Source: Rhizaria sp. SCN 62-66
Lineage: Eukaryota; Rhizaria, unplaced
Length of the DNA stretch: 64,000 nt
Assembly: GCA_001724265.1 (NCBI GenBank)
Contig: MEDY01000058.1
Coordinates: 37,510-101,509, forward strand
Direction of reading: 5' to 3'
A model generated the notes under the pieces. That model saw only the letters and a program-made list of their open reading frames with translations. It was not told the DNA's origin and made no database searches. Of the stretch, positions 35,883 to 46,430 are shown one piece after another. The position numbers were made by a program, and so were the translations under genes. Numbering within the stretch: position 1 is the stretch's first letter; each line of letters starts with the position of its first letter.

Positions 35883-36558
35883 GCGCGTGGCTGCTCTAAT
35901 CATATTCAACAAATAGATGAGTCAACAAGAGAAGTACGAATTGGGGGGAGACCAACTTATGAAGTCGAGTCTTGAATGATTTACACACTTCAGTTTTAAG
36001 CAAGAATTAGCTCAATAAAGCAGTGATTGTTGAGATTTGCATTCAAAATTAGATCGTATAGAACGATGTGATGGATATTTGGTTCATGTTGTGTGCGTCA
36101 AAATTAATTGTGTAATTGTCGCGACATCTGTTGTTATAGGCCTGTAGGTATCATCACCAGTGATGTGTTCTTGGTCTGGCGCGCTGACCGTGGGCAATGC
36201 GGCTTAACTTGGGCTGCCAGTGAGTCGACCGAGGGTAGATCAAAAAGGCCCAGTTCTCGTCCCGTCATCCGTTGCTGCAAGCACGAGAGGGATTTATAGT
36301 ATCTTTGCGTTTCTTTGTATTTAATTCTCTTGCTACAAAGCGCTCCGGTATCCTTGGATACCTGTCAGCACCCCCTCGCTGCAGCCTCCACTGGTCGGTC
36401 TCTTTGGCCGATGACCAAGCATCGCCTCTCTCGTGCATTTTCTTCATCAAGTCCATCATTAGAAACACAGCTTCAACGAATTTGTACAATCCATCTCACA
36501 AATTATCTTCCCATATTTGTCATTTTGCACTACCTTGCTCTGTACTGCCCCTGTCTAG
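35883..36558. other. AT-rich spacer and 5' region of the ACP gene
   Basis: The last bases before the ACP start (GTCTAG then ATG) resemble a splice acceptor, so a 5' untranslated intron is possible. Several short frames occur near 36108-36489 on both strands but none has a recognisable product. Confidence 0.4.
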
Positions 36559-36933
36559 ATGCTCCGCTCCCTCCGCGTTGTCTCCGCCCTCACCAAGGTG
36601 CGCGCTGTGCCTGCCGCCTTCCCTGTCGTCTCGGTGTCTTCCCGCAAGTTCTCCGACGACTCGCGCAACTTTTTCCACGACTACGCCGCCATTACCCGCC
36701 GCGTGACGACCGTTGTGGAGAACTTTGACCGCATCGACGCGGCCAACAAGGCCAAGATCGCCCCCGCCGCCAAGTTCAACGCCGACCTTGGCCTCGACTC
36801 GCTCGACTCCGTGGAGCTCGTGCTCGCTATGGAGGACGAGTTCGGCCTCGAGATCTCTGACGCCGACTCGGACAAGTTCACCAGCATCGAGGACGTCGCC
36901 AAGTTCATCGCTGGCAACCCCTCCGCCAAGTAA
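36559..36933 (+). CDS. NDUFAB1: Mitochondrial acyl carrier protein
   Basis: A single exon of 124 aa, stop TAA. The first about 35 residues are rich in Arg, Ser and hydrophobics without acids, a typical mitochondrial presequence. The mature part holds the phosphopantetheine site in LGLDSLDSVELV, with modified Ser about 81 in the DSL motif, then the acidic helix II and III. It carries growing acyl chains in mitochondrial fatty acid synthesis (lipoate precursor). In most eukaryotes it is also a subunit of complex I and a partner of LYR proteins in Fe-S assembly. Length is normal and there are no low-complexity inserts, in contrast to nearly every neighbour. Assignment is firm. Confidence 0.94.
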   Translation: MLRSLRVVSALTKVRAVPAAFPVVSVSSRKFSDDSRNFFHDYAAITRRVTTVVENFDRIDAANKAKIAPAAKFNADLGLDSLDSVELVLAMEDEFGLEISDADSDKFTSIEDVAKFIAGNPSAK

Positions 36934-37849
36934 GCGACGCGCCCCGGACAGCTCGCCCTGAGTGAGCAAATACTTAAGACGAGTCTTGTTACTGTTACCG
37001 CCACCAAGTCGCTCTGCAAGCATGACATTAGCAAACTGTGTGGCATGATTCATGCGGTAGCATGATGGAAACAGCGTCAAGCTCACCAACAACGCTGAGC
37101 AAGCTAACTAAAAGGCTAGACACAGCACAGAACGCTGACGCTCCTCAGTCGTGTCGCCGTGCCTGCTGTGCTTTGTTATGATCTCTCTAGGGTTCGGTAC
37201 CGCGTGCCTATCATTGCGTTCTTTTCACCTTTTCCGCGTACCGCGTTTCAGTGCCGCCCATCTCTTGGTCCTCTCGAACAGAGAAGGTCAAGCGTAGGAC
37301 ATGTGACACTGACGTAGTAAGTGGAACTGCTGGCGCGGGAATGATGGCGCGACGTGACTGACCTTTATTTAACCTCTTTTCGACACTATATCACGATGCG
37401 AACAACACACCGCGCAAGGAAGCCATATTTGTGCTTTCTCGTGACGTGCAGCGGCTGCTTTAAAAAGCTTCTTTATACTGTCTCTGTTGTGACGCCAGCT
37501 GCTGGTGCGTTGCTTGCTGTGGGGTAGGATCGAGGCAAAACAATATCACACAATATTACACTTATACACATACATAGGAAATATCAACAGAACACGAAAA
37601 TATATTGTCTTACGGCTCGATAAGACGCTGTTGTATTGATCTTGAGGTTACGGCCCCACGCAAAATGTGGTTCACTGACTGGGTACAAAATTAAGGATAA
37701 CGCAGCTCAATGGCTGATGCAGAGTTCAGAACGACACACGGCAGTATACGCCCTCCCAATATACGCATGCAACTTAGTTACTGTTCAACTGATGAGAACG
37801 CCGTCGCTTCGAGGCGTGTTAAGTGAACGCAGTTCGCTTCACTGCCAGC
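36934..37849. other. Spacer between convergent ACP and small membrane protein genes
   Basis: Over 900 bases of low-GC DNA with no frame or RNA gene I can support. Confidence 0.5.
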
Positions 37850-38155
37850 TCACCGGCCCTGGCGCGCGAGCTCGCCGCGGAGCCCCTCGATCTGAGCCTC
37901 GTAGAGCTTGAGCTGGCGCACCAGCTCGGCGTTCTTCTCCTCGCAGTAGTTGAAGTCGGCCAGCGGGCGCGGAGACGGCGTCGTGGAGACGGCGAAGGTG
38001 CAAGCGTAGATGGTGAAGGCGAAAATCAGACCGAAGAGCACGATGAGACGCCGCGTGAAGGTATTGGCGCCTTCCATGGGGTCTGAACAACTGCCACCAA
38101 CGCCGCTGCTGCCGCCGTGGGAGTGGCCGTGACCGCCGTGCGCGCCGCGACCCAT
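37850..38155 (-). CDS. Small single-pass membrane protein with His/Gly N-terminus and coiled-coil tail
   Basis: 101 aa, ATG to TGA, in a GC-rich island between AT-rich flanks. The N-terminus is His/Gly-rich (GAHGGHGHSHGG), a hydrophobic segment of about 20 residues follows (RLIVLFGLIFAFTIYACTFAV, about 36-56), and the C-terminus is a charged helix likely to form a coiled coil (EEKNAELVRQLKLYEAQ). The family is not recognised. The layout resembles small organelle-membrane tethering or assembly subunits, but nothing identifies it. It lies tail-side of VMP1 on the same strand. The coding call rests on composition and the ordered membrane and coil segments. Confidence 0.6.
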   Translation of the reverse strand: MGRGAHGGHGHSHGGSSGVGGSCSDPMEGANTFTRRLIVLFGLIFAFTIYACTFAVSTTPSPRPLADFNYCEEKNAELVRQLKLYEAQIEGLRGELARQGR

Positions 38156-38564
38156 GAAGCGATGCTGGGGTGAAAAGAGGTTGTGTGAGAGAAAGTCGTA
38201 GAACGAGCGAGCTTTTGAGTTAAGAAACTGGGTTTCAGCGAAGTCCCATGAAGAATAATTTTAGGTAGGTAATATATATCGAGTTTTTAATCACGATACC
38301 CACTGCCAATTCCTATACAACGACAAATCCAAGTGCGAACATCGGTTTCTTCCGTGCTGTTCACGAGTGTGGGTGACTCCACCAGACCGCGTGGCGACGG
38401 AACGGCTATGGCGGTGCAGAACTCGGGTCAAAGCCGCAGATTTAGCGGGTAACAAACATCAGTGAGAGCCAAACTGAGATATTATATACAATCATATGTA
38501 TTATTTCCTAGTGTAACATAATATTATTAACAAGACAAAAAGACGACGAGCGCCGAGAGCTAAC
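38156..38564. other. Spacer between VMP1 and the small membrane protein gene
   Basis: Mostly AT-rich. No gene seen. Confidence 0.45.
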
Positions 38565-40172
38565 TTACTCGAACTTGCGGTTCTTAAGCTGCTTCTCGAT
38601 GCGCTCCTCGTCCAGATCGACCTGCTTGGCCTGCGCGAACTGCTCCACGGCGGACTTGACAAACATGCCAATCATGAGCAGCACAAACCAGCCCCAGGTC
38701 CACTTGAGCCAGCCCTCCTGCTCGGCCTCGGCTGCCGTCGCCGCTGCGTTGACACCGAACTTGGTGACAGTGCTGGCGATGCCCGCGCGCACCTTGTCGG
38801 CCACCACGGGCGCGATGCGGTCCGTGAAGCTCAGAAGCATCTCGCGGTGCGGCGTGGAAAACATCAGGATGAAGAACGCGGCCTGACCGTTGACCTTGAT
38901 CAGCGCCTTGCCGACCAGCGTGCCCAGGAAGAAGGTCCAGAAGGGCATCAGGAAGTGGCCGCAACACATGCCGCAGAGATCGAACAGTGCATTAGGATAC
39001 GCCGAGAAAGCAAGCACGCCCCAGAAGCCGTAGGACTTGATGAACTTGATCATCCAGACCTTCATGGCGTCCACGGCCGTCTTGGGCGGCGCGTCGAGAT
39101 CGATCTCCTCAAACTCGTCGTTACGCTGCCCAGCCTCGCGCGCTGCGCGCGAGATCCAGTACGGGGGGATCTCGCCCACGGCCGTGCCGGCGCCCCAGAG
39201 CAGGCACGGGATAAGGACCTTAAGGAAGATGGCCGCGAAGGACGCCGCGGTGCCCGCGGGGGCGGGAGCGGAGCACACAAAGGCCGGGGCGGTGTCACGG
39301 AACCACATGTCAGCCAGGGAATCGAACGAGACGTTGCCGCACTCGTTGGCGGCCAGACACACGCGCATGATGTGGGGGAAGAGGAACAACACGCCGGAGT
39401 GCATGCCGGTGCCGAAGCCGATGGATGAGAGGACGCCGAGGCCGATCCACCACACCGCGACCTCGACCGCCTTCTCCAGCAGTGCGCAGTAGACCTGTGG
39501 AGAGGGATAACAAATATACAGGTTTAGGACGAAGGATGAAGCATATAGTGAGTGAAAAGTCGATAAATTCATACAAAAACATATCATTACATCTTTTAAT
39601 TGAACAATACTTTAATTGATGCGTCTAAGGCAGAGATATATGCTGTTTAGTCTATGTGAGTGTGAGTATGATATTGTGCATCACCCAGCTGCTGAGATAC
39701 GTACCTGGTGGGGGCCGGCGACCATGGATCCGAAGGCCCAGAGGGCGAAGACGGGCAGCACAAAGAACTTGGTGACGGGGTGCGAGGACAGGAAGACGAG
39801 CAGCGCGGCGCCCTGCTCGGCGATGACCATGCTGATGTTGCGCAGGGTGACGAGGGGGGAGTGGAAGAGGGTGATCTCCTCGCGCGCCGCCTTCAGGCTC
39901 GCGAGATACTCGACGGGGACGGAGGCCGTGGCGGCGTCCGTGCGCACACGGTTGCCGAAGGCGTCGGTGGTGTAGAGCCCCGACGCGCGGTCCGCCAGCG
40001 TGCGGTCGTACACGGCCCAGTTGGAGAGGTTCTTGCAGCCGCGCGCGACGAAGAGGAAGACGAGCACGGCCGCCAGCACCGCCGCGCCCAGCACGACGGG
40101 CTCAAAGCGGGAGCCAGCGCCCACAGCCGCGGGAGCGAGGGACAGCACGAGCTGCTTGAAGTGAGCAAGCAT
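38565..40172 (-). CDS. VMP1: Vacuole membrane protein 1 homologue (ER phospholipid scramblase)
   Basis: Two exons: 40172-39705 (donor CAG/GTACGT) and 39494-38565 (acceptor CCACAG), joined in phase 0 for 465 aa, stop TAA. Exon 1 gives the N-terminal membrane helix and ITLFHSPLVTLRNI. Exon 2 gives GLGVLSSIGFGTGMHSGVLFLFPHI, GAGTAVGEIPPYWISRAAR, and the VTT/DedA-type core GFWGVLAFSAYPNALFDLCGMCCGHFLMPFWTFF. These are characteristic of VMP1 and EPG-3. VMP1 sits in the ER, scrambles phospholipids, and is needed for autophagosome formation and ER contact-site dynamics. Length is close to the usual 400-420 aa. No TAG. Assignment is firm. Confidence 0.93.
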
Positions 40173-40867
40173 GGTGCTGTGAGCGGATATTGGGAGTGAA
40201 ACTAGTTAGCATCAGTGGTGAGAAGGGATACGGTGTGCAAAGGACATTGTAGCGATTTCAAACGGGTTTTCATTGCGTTAAAATTTAAAATACATGTTAA
40301 ATGCAACATGGAGTATAATAATATTGCTATTGCAGACAACTTCAAGAAGAGATCCTGACGGAATAAGCTCCCGAAGATCGTGCTAGTTTTGTGTGGCGGT
40401 TGGCGATCGACCACAAAAGCGGCTCGGGTTCGCAAAAAATGTGTGGAGCCAACAGCGAGTGACCACAAAGAAACGTTTCTCACGAGCTATCTTCGCGCTC
40501 CTGCAGAGCCTCATAGTGTTCATATATAGACGTATAAAATGACCACCGTATGTTCGGCGTTGTATATGTTACTATCTGTGTTTAGGTTATTGTTTTACGG
40601 AGACATGCCTGTGCATAGCAAGCTTAGAAGCACCTCACAACTCTCTGTTGACTGGCACTTGCTCACTCCTTTCTTTCCTCGTCTCTCGTCATTGTTTCTT
40701 TATGTCTCTTCAAGAAAGTGCACGTTTACTGCAGTTAACTGGTAAACCTACACTTAATCTCTACTTAGTCCTCGCTAACCCCTCTTCTGTGGCTCCAGCA
40801 GCAGGAGCTAAGCAGCCAACTCGCGTCCCACCCGTTTACTTCTCTCCCACGCGACTGCACACACAGC
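40173..40867. other. Divergent promoter region of VMP1 and the GTPase
   Basis: About 700 bases between outward-facing start codons, AT-rich in the middle and pyrimidine-rich toward the GTPase start. No open frame of note. Confidence 0.5.
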
Positions 40868-43066
40868 ATGGGCGCGACGTGTTCCAAGTCGGACGGCGGC
40901 TCAGACGCCAACGGCGGCGTGTCTGTTGACGTGCACCGGTCCAAGGTGGCGCGCACGACCACGCACGGCTGGGTTGACGCGCCGGACCTGACGCCCACGG
41001 TCACCACGGGCGACACATTCAAGATCGTCTTCCTGGGCTCCGCAAAGGTCGGCAAGACCTCGCTCGTGCGCCGTTGGGTGCAAAACGCTTTCGACACTGA
41101 GTGCTACACGCCGACCGTGCGCGTGGACATTGTCTCGCGCATGGTCGCCGTCAAGAACACGATCGTGAACCTCGAGGTGTGGGACGCTCCCTCGCACCCA
41201 GATGTGCGCGACCACATGCTCGACACCTACTACGACGGCGCGGACGCCGTCATCCTCGTCGGCGACGTGCTCCGGCCCGCCTCCTTTAAGGACCTGGGCG
41301 ACACCGTCATGGCGCGCCTCACCGCGTACTGCGGCCTTCACTACAACGAAGTGCTGCCCCTGGTGGTCATGTTGGCCAACAAGAAGGACCTACAGGAGGG
41401 GCCCGCGAGCGCAGTCATGTCCGAGGAGGTCTGCCAGATCACGGCCGAGACCTACGGCGCTGAGCGCGCGTTCCTGACTTCCGCGCTGACGTCTGACCGC
41501 GTGGACGACGCGATGGAGTATGTGCTCGCGCAGCTGCTGCAGCGGCCGCAGCGCGTGTGGCGCGACGCAGACGAGACCTACCTCGCGCGCGCGGCCGAGC
41601 GGCGGCAGAAGGAGGCCGACGCCGCCGCGCTTGCCACGAAGCAGCAGGAGGAGGCCGACGCTGAAGCCGAGCGCGAGCTCGTCGCGGCCGCCAAGGCACA
41701 GCGCCGCGCGCTGGGCCTCGAGGTCGAGGACTCAGACCGCTCGGACGAGTTCGACGACGAGGACGCCATCGGCGACGAGCTGGGCGACAGCAACGGTAAG
41801 CTCGGCGGCGGCGGCGGCAGCGGCGCGCACGTGGCCGACGGACGCGACTCGGACTCGGACTCCGAAGGCGGGGCCAACGGCGCGGGCGGCGCCTCCAAGC
41901 GCCCCCGCTCCAGCGAAGGCAGCACCAACGGGGCCAACAGCGGTGGCAACGCCGCGGGACCCAACGGCAGCGCGAATGGCGGCGGGCTCAGCCGCGCACC
42001 ATCAGCGCAGCGCCGCCGCGGGAGTAATCCTTTCGCGGGCGTCGTCGCGCTCACGCTGCCCGGCGCGCAGGGCTCCGGTGCCGTGCTGCGCCGCGGCAGC
42101 GCGGGCTTCCTGGGCCCCGCCGCGCTCAATAATACGGGGGCAGGGGGCGACTTCAGCCAGTCCGGCCCCGGGCTGGGCCCCGGCTCGCGGCCCGTCTCGT
42201 CGGGCCACGGCGTCGGCCGCCGCGCATCTCTATCGGACCTCAACAACAACAACTCGGCCGCCGCAGCCGCTGCGGCCGCCGCCGCGTCCTCGGCCGAGTC
42301 CGGCGGTGGCGTTGGCGGCGCGCTGGCCGGCGGCGGCGAAGGCGGGCTGCGCAGCAACATGGGCGGGCGGCGCGGATCGCTGCGGCGGCCGCAGAGCGGC
42401 GAGTACGTGCCGCCGTCGTCCGCGGCCGGGACGAAGCGCGTGGTCATCAGCGACGCTGTGGACGAGCGGAGCTTCGTCAAGGACCACGGCGACGACAGCG
42501 ACGACGGCAACAGCGACGATGACGCCGTTAATAACAACTCGAGCGCGGCCTCCGGCGTCAAGCCGTCTTCTTTGCTTGCGATGAACGAGGACGCCGGCCA
42601 CCACCGGGACCAGGGCAGCGACAACGACGACCACCACGACGACCCCGAAGACGACGGCGACGACGCCGAGGCCCTGCGCGCGGCCACTCCGCCCTCGGCC
42701 GCGGCCTCGGCGCCCGTGTCGGCGTCGGCGTCGCCCACCGCGGTGTCCCCCGCGCCCTCGCCGGGCCCCGGGCCGGTGTCGCCAACCAACCACGGGCGCG
42801 GCCACAGCGGCGGCGACGCCCATGGCAAGCCTGCGGACCACGGTGACGATGGCTTCGACCAAGACGATGATGATCGCGACGGCGGCGACACCGGCGACGG
42901 CGCTAGCGCGGGCGCGAGCGCGGCGGCGACGACCGAGGCCGCGAGCAACCACCACGACGACGACGGGGACGATGACAACGCAGAGGCCGAGGCTGCGCCG
43001 GTGGCTCGCCACCAGGAGGAGGAGCGGAAGGGCGGTGACGCCGACGACGGCTTTGATGAGGAGTGA
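40868..43066 (+). CDS. Atypical Ras/Rab-like GTPase with acylated N-terminus and long acidic tail
   Basis: A single exon of 732 aa, ATG in good context, stop TGA. It begins MGATCSK, a pattern for N-myristoylation at Gly2 with likely palmitoylation at Cys5. The G domain follows: P-loop GSAKVGKTSLV (about residues 57-67), switch I Thr in YTPTV, NKKD for guanine recognition (about 173) and TSAL as G5. The G3 element reads WDAPSHPD where Ras-like proteins have WDTAGQE, so both the switch II Gly and the catalytic Gln are absent. After about residue 215 come a charged helix and then 450 residues of Gly/Ser/Asp/Ala low complexity. There is no C-terminal prenylation Cys. It probably binds GTP at a membrane but may hydrolyse it poorly. 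The subfamily is not assigned. Confidence 0.82.
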   Translation: MGATCSKSDGGSDANGGVSVDVHRSKVARTTTHGWVDAPDLTPTVTTGDTFKIVFLGSAKVGKTSLVRRWVQNAFDTECYTPTVRVDIVSRMVAVKNTIVNLEVWDAPSHPDVRDHMLDTYYDGADAVILVGDVLRPASFKDLGDTVMARLTAYCGLHYNEVLPLVVMLANKKDLQEGPASAVMSEEVCQITAETYGAERAFLTSALTSDRVDDAMEYVLAQLLQRPQRVWRDADETYLARAAERRQKEADAAALATKQQEEADAEAERELVAAAKAQRRALGLEVEDSDRSDEFDDEDAIGDELGDSNGKLGGGGGSGAHVADGRDSDSDSEGGANGAGGASKRPRSSEGSTNGANSGGNAAGPNGSANGGGLSRAPSAQRRRGSNPFAGVVALTLPGAQGSGAVLRRGSAGFLGPAALNNTGAGGDFSQSGPGLGPGSRPVSSGHGVGRRASLSDLNNNNSAAAAAAAAAASSAESGGGVGGALAGGGEGGLRSNMGGRRGSLRRPQSGEYVPPSSAAGTKRVVISDAVDERSFVKDHGDDSDDGNSDDDAVNNNSSAASGVKPSSLLAMNEDAGHHRDQGSDNDDHHDDPEDDGDDAEALRAATPPSAAASAPVSASASPTAVSPAPSPGPGPVSPTNHGRGHSGGDAHGKPADHGDDGFDQDDDDRDGGDTGDGASAGASAAATTEAASNHHDDDGDDDNAEAEAAPVARHQEEERKGGDADDGFDEE

Positions 43067-43426
43067 GTTCTCGGAAGTTAAGCCATATGCAACAAGCTTC
43101 GCCACTTGAAGTTTACTGCGTGTGTCAATCCACATAAAAGGCCAGTCAGCTGTTTAGGTAATTATCTGGACAGTGCGTGATATATTAGCATGACGTATGA
43201 GTTTACTTCTTTTGGTCTAGTTGATTAAACACATGCTGTTAAGTCTTGCAAATGCATTAAACACACTGAATACAAACAAGCCCGGTTCTCAACACGGACC
43301 AAGAGTGTTATTCCATGCACAAGGTGCAAATAGAGATCATGACAAGGGCATGTTTCCGTAAATAAACTATGTATCGATGTATTATCTCGAGTTGAACAGG
43401 ACTATGTTAAAAACTCACTCACCATC
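43067..43426. other. Spacer between convergent GTPase and NUFIP1-like genes
   Basis: AT-rich, with AATAAA at 43361-43366 (+). No gene seen. Confidence 0.5.
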
Positions 43427-45484
43427 TCACCATTGCAGCTGCTCACTGTCATCCGCGTCGTACACGGGCGCCGGCAGCGGGTCGTTCAAGAAGAACCCGT
43501 TGTCGCTGATATAGCGCAGACACTGCAACACCTTGCTGTACTCCTTGGTGACGTCGTCCGCGAAAAGCTTCCGCAGCAGCGACACGCTCGGCGGCGGCAG
43601 CTCCCTTTCCCCCGCGCCGCCCCGGCCGCCGCGCCCGCCGCCGCGCCCGCCGCGGACACCGGCGCCGCCGCGGCCGCCGCGCGCGGCGCCGCCGTTGCCG
43701 GTGGCGGCTGCGACCGCGGCAAGCTGCTGCTGCGTGTCGCGCAGCGAGTCCCAGGTGAGCGCGCGGGGTGCGCCCGTGGTCTCCTCGAAGCCGGCGGCCC
43801 CCAGCAGCAGCCGCTCGGGCGCCGCCGAGGCCGAGGCCGCGGACCAGGGGTTCAGGCGGGATAGTGATAACAGGCGCGGCACAGCGGCGTTGGCCGCGGC
43901 CATGGCGGCAGACGCGGGTGATGCCGATGTCGGGGCTGGGGCTGAGGCTGATGCGGAAGTTGAGGTTGAAGTTGAGGGCTCGCTTGCAGAAGTCTCGGTC
44001 ACAGCTGCAGCCGCGGGGGTTGATACGTCGTTGTTTGAGAGAGCGTTCGTGTCCAATGCTGAGACTGCTAAGAGGGCAGCTGTGGCATCTGCCGCAGTCT
44101 CTGTCTGAGGCTGGCCAGTCTCGCTGGTGTTGACAGAGGTGTCTGCAGAATGACCTGCCTTGTCAGCGTCATCACCGGTCATCGCTGTGGCGAGACCAAC
44201 TGCGGTGAGGTTGCCAGCATCGGCACTGCTCGGCGTCGCTGTGGCGTCGTCACTGCTGGTCACAATCTCATCGCCATTGCCTGCACTGGTCACATCAGCA
44301 GCACCTGCAGCGGAAGCAGCGTCGCCCTTGTTGTTGCCGTCACGAGAAACCTTCGTAGGCTGAGCCTGAGCTTGTGATTGAACAGACTGCGACTGCGCCT
44401 GTGGGACCAGCGGCGCGATGCGTGGCGGCGGCGGCGGGCCGCGCAGAGGCAGCTCCACCGGTCCCCTGTCGTCGTCGCTGTCGCTGGGGCTATCGTCACC
44501 GTAGCACGACAGGCCCAGCAGCACTCTGCCGGCCTTGCTGCAAGAGTCCGAGCCCAAGCCCGCAGCACCAGAGCCTGAGCCTGAGCCGGGCTGTGGCGGC
44601 CTAGGCTGCCCCTCGCTGTCGTTGCTGTCGGTGCAGCTGCTCTGCGTCGCGGCATCGGCACTGATGACCGTGGGCCGCGGACGGCGGGGGTACTTAGCCC
44701 TGCGCTCGGCCATCCACGCGCTAAGGGCCTCGGGGCTGCCGTCCGCGGGCAGGCGCGAGAGCAGGTCTGCAGGCACGTCGGGCGCGGGGAAAAACGGCGG
44801 CGGCCGGCGGCTGGCGTTCACTGAACTGTTATGAACAGGAGCGTTTGCACTTGCGCTTGCGCTTGGGCTCGATGAGCTAGAGCTAGAGCTAGCGCCGCAG
44901 CTGGAGCTAGGTGCTGCGACAACTGGCGTCGAAACTACAGTCGTGGTGGGGGCACTGTTGTCGTCGTCAGGGGGAAAGCGCACGTGGCGAGCAGAATCGC
45001 CGTTGTTGCTGTTGTTGCAGCTTTTGTTGTTCTTGTTACGCTGCTGCTGCTGCTGATGCTGTTTGCCATACTTCGAGTTACCATTCGCGCTACTCTTGTC
45101 CGTACCTGGAGACAATGCCACTGTCGATGCCAAAGCATTGCTGCTCGCATTAGCGCCACTGTTGCTGTTGCTGTTGCCGTTGCTACTGCTGTTGGCCGAG
45201 TTTGTGCGTGCAAAGAACGTCGTCGAGGTCAGGAAAGACGGCGCGGGACGCATAGGGCCGCACGCGACGGCCGCGGCAACGGGGCCAGACACGGGCCCGC
45301 TGGCCACCGCGGCAACACCGCCGGCCGCGGGGGTCGGGGAGTGCGCACGCTAGTGCGACTGCGAATGCGTCTGCGATTGTGTTTGTGAGGTGGTGGGTTT
45401 CTGGCCGAAAGAAGAGGGCTGAGATGGGGCAGCACCAAGGAATGGCGCTGCAGCAGCGTTCATAACTGCGGCCCAGTCCGTCAT
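43427..45484 (-). CDS. NUFIP1: NUFIP1/Rsa1-like box C/D snoRNP assembly factor, one in-frame TAG
   Basis: Read from ATG 45484 (MTDWAAVMNAAAAP) to TGA 43427 as 685 aa, with TAG at 45350-45352 (residue 45) right after a Ser/Gln-rich stretch (TQSQTHSQSH). Two blocks suggest the family. The first is SPEALSAWMAERRAKYPRRP (about 249-268), matching the conserved NUFIP1 motif of the form EDIxxWxxERRKxYPT. The second is the C-terminal SLLRKLFADDVTKEYSKVLQ...YISDNGFF, like the final NUFIP/Rsa1 segment. Such proteins hold Snu13/15.5K and link the R2TP chaperone to box C/D snoRNP assembly. The rest is Asn/Ser/Ala/Thr low complexity. No N-terminal zinc finger is seen. The assignment rests on two short motifs and is moderate. 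If TAG were a stop, only a headless frame would remain. Confidence 0.62.
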
Positions 45485-46430
45485 TTTAAGACTGTTTGGC
45501 GATATGCAAATATTTGACGACGTGGGAGTTAGAAAGAAGTAAGGAACGATTGAGAGTGAGCTAGAGGCGGAGAGCGTGACGGAGTTGACCGAGAACGAGA
45601 CGATGATTCCCTTCTGAAAGATAACAATAACAGCTACAAAGTTCAAACGCAACATGTCTGTATATTCTAGTCTTGTTATGCACAATAACGGACTATAGAG
45701 AGCACATCAGATGTGTTGATTGGCAACGGGTGGGACCTGATTCGGCCATTTTTTGCGAACCGCTCTCACTCGACGCTTTCGCTCGAAAAAATTGTGGTTC
45801 GTTCGATCTGGCCTGTCACTTGCCTGGTCTGTAGAGCCGCTTCAGTCTGACGAGAGATAATGTGTATGTGCTTTCTTATAAGGCGTGGTTGGTGTATATC
45901 TTTATTTATTGCGACTACTCCATCCGTGGTCGTCTACGCCGCTTGGGAGCTGGATTTTATTCACCCTTGGCCATCAGATCACAGCCAGACTCGTGCTCGA
46001 CACTTTCTTTGCATACGCGCTCCAGATTTCCGCCACACATTTTGCCGTGACACTAAACGTTGGTTTTTGCTTCTGATTATCTGTTTTTGATGGCTAAAAA
46101 AACGGTAACGTCGATTCCCGTCAGCTACACACGTTCTTGGTTCTCCAACCTCACCTTGCACGCTGCCTTGTCCAAACTGTTCTTCCCGCTTCTTGCCCCG
46201 GCCACAGACACTTTCCGTTCGCTCACTCGTTTATCCCGAGGCGCACTTCACCTAGCACTTTTCCGTCCCTTTTCTCCGTCCCCGCGTGCTTCGCAGTCCA
46301 CGCGCACCCGGCCCTTTCCAGCCTAGCAGCGGTCCCTCCCCCGCCGCCCCCTTCCCACCCACTCTTCCGCCTCTCTGCCGCGCCCCGCCTCCTTCGTTGC
46401 TCCGCGCACCCGCACTCGCTCCCCGGCTCG
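45485..46430. other. Divergent promoter region of NUFIP1-like and ankyrin genes
   Basis: The left half is AT-rich. The segment 46140-46430 is C/T-rich and open in the ankyrin frame but without an ATG, so I treat it as 5' untranslated region. Confidence 0.5.

Noticed and set aside
36265-36489. A 74-codon frame on the - strand just upstream of ACP with protein-like composition
   Set aside because: It starts at a non-ATG codon, has no domain, and no flanking exon was found. I could not support it.
36108-36728. A frame open through one TAG that overlaps the ACP gene in another phase
   Set aside because: It overlaps a firm gene, lies mostly in AT-rich spacer, and has no recognisable product. It looks like chance once TAG is ignored as a stop.
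46137-46430. N-terminal extension of the ankyrin gene
   Set aside because: The frame is open but contains no ATG, is Pro/Ser/His-rich and pyrimidine-biased, and is better read as 5' untranslated sequence.
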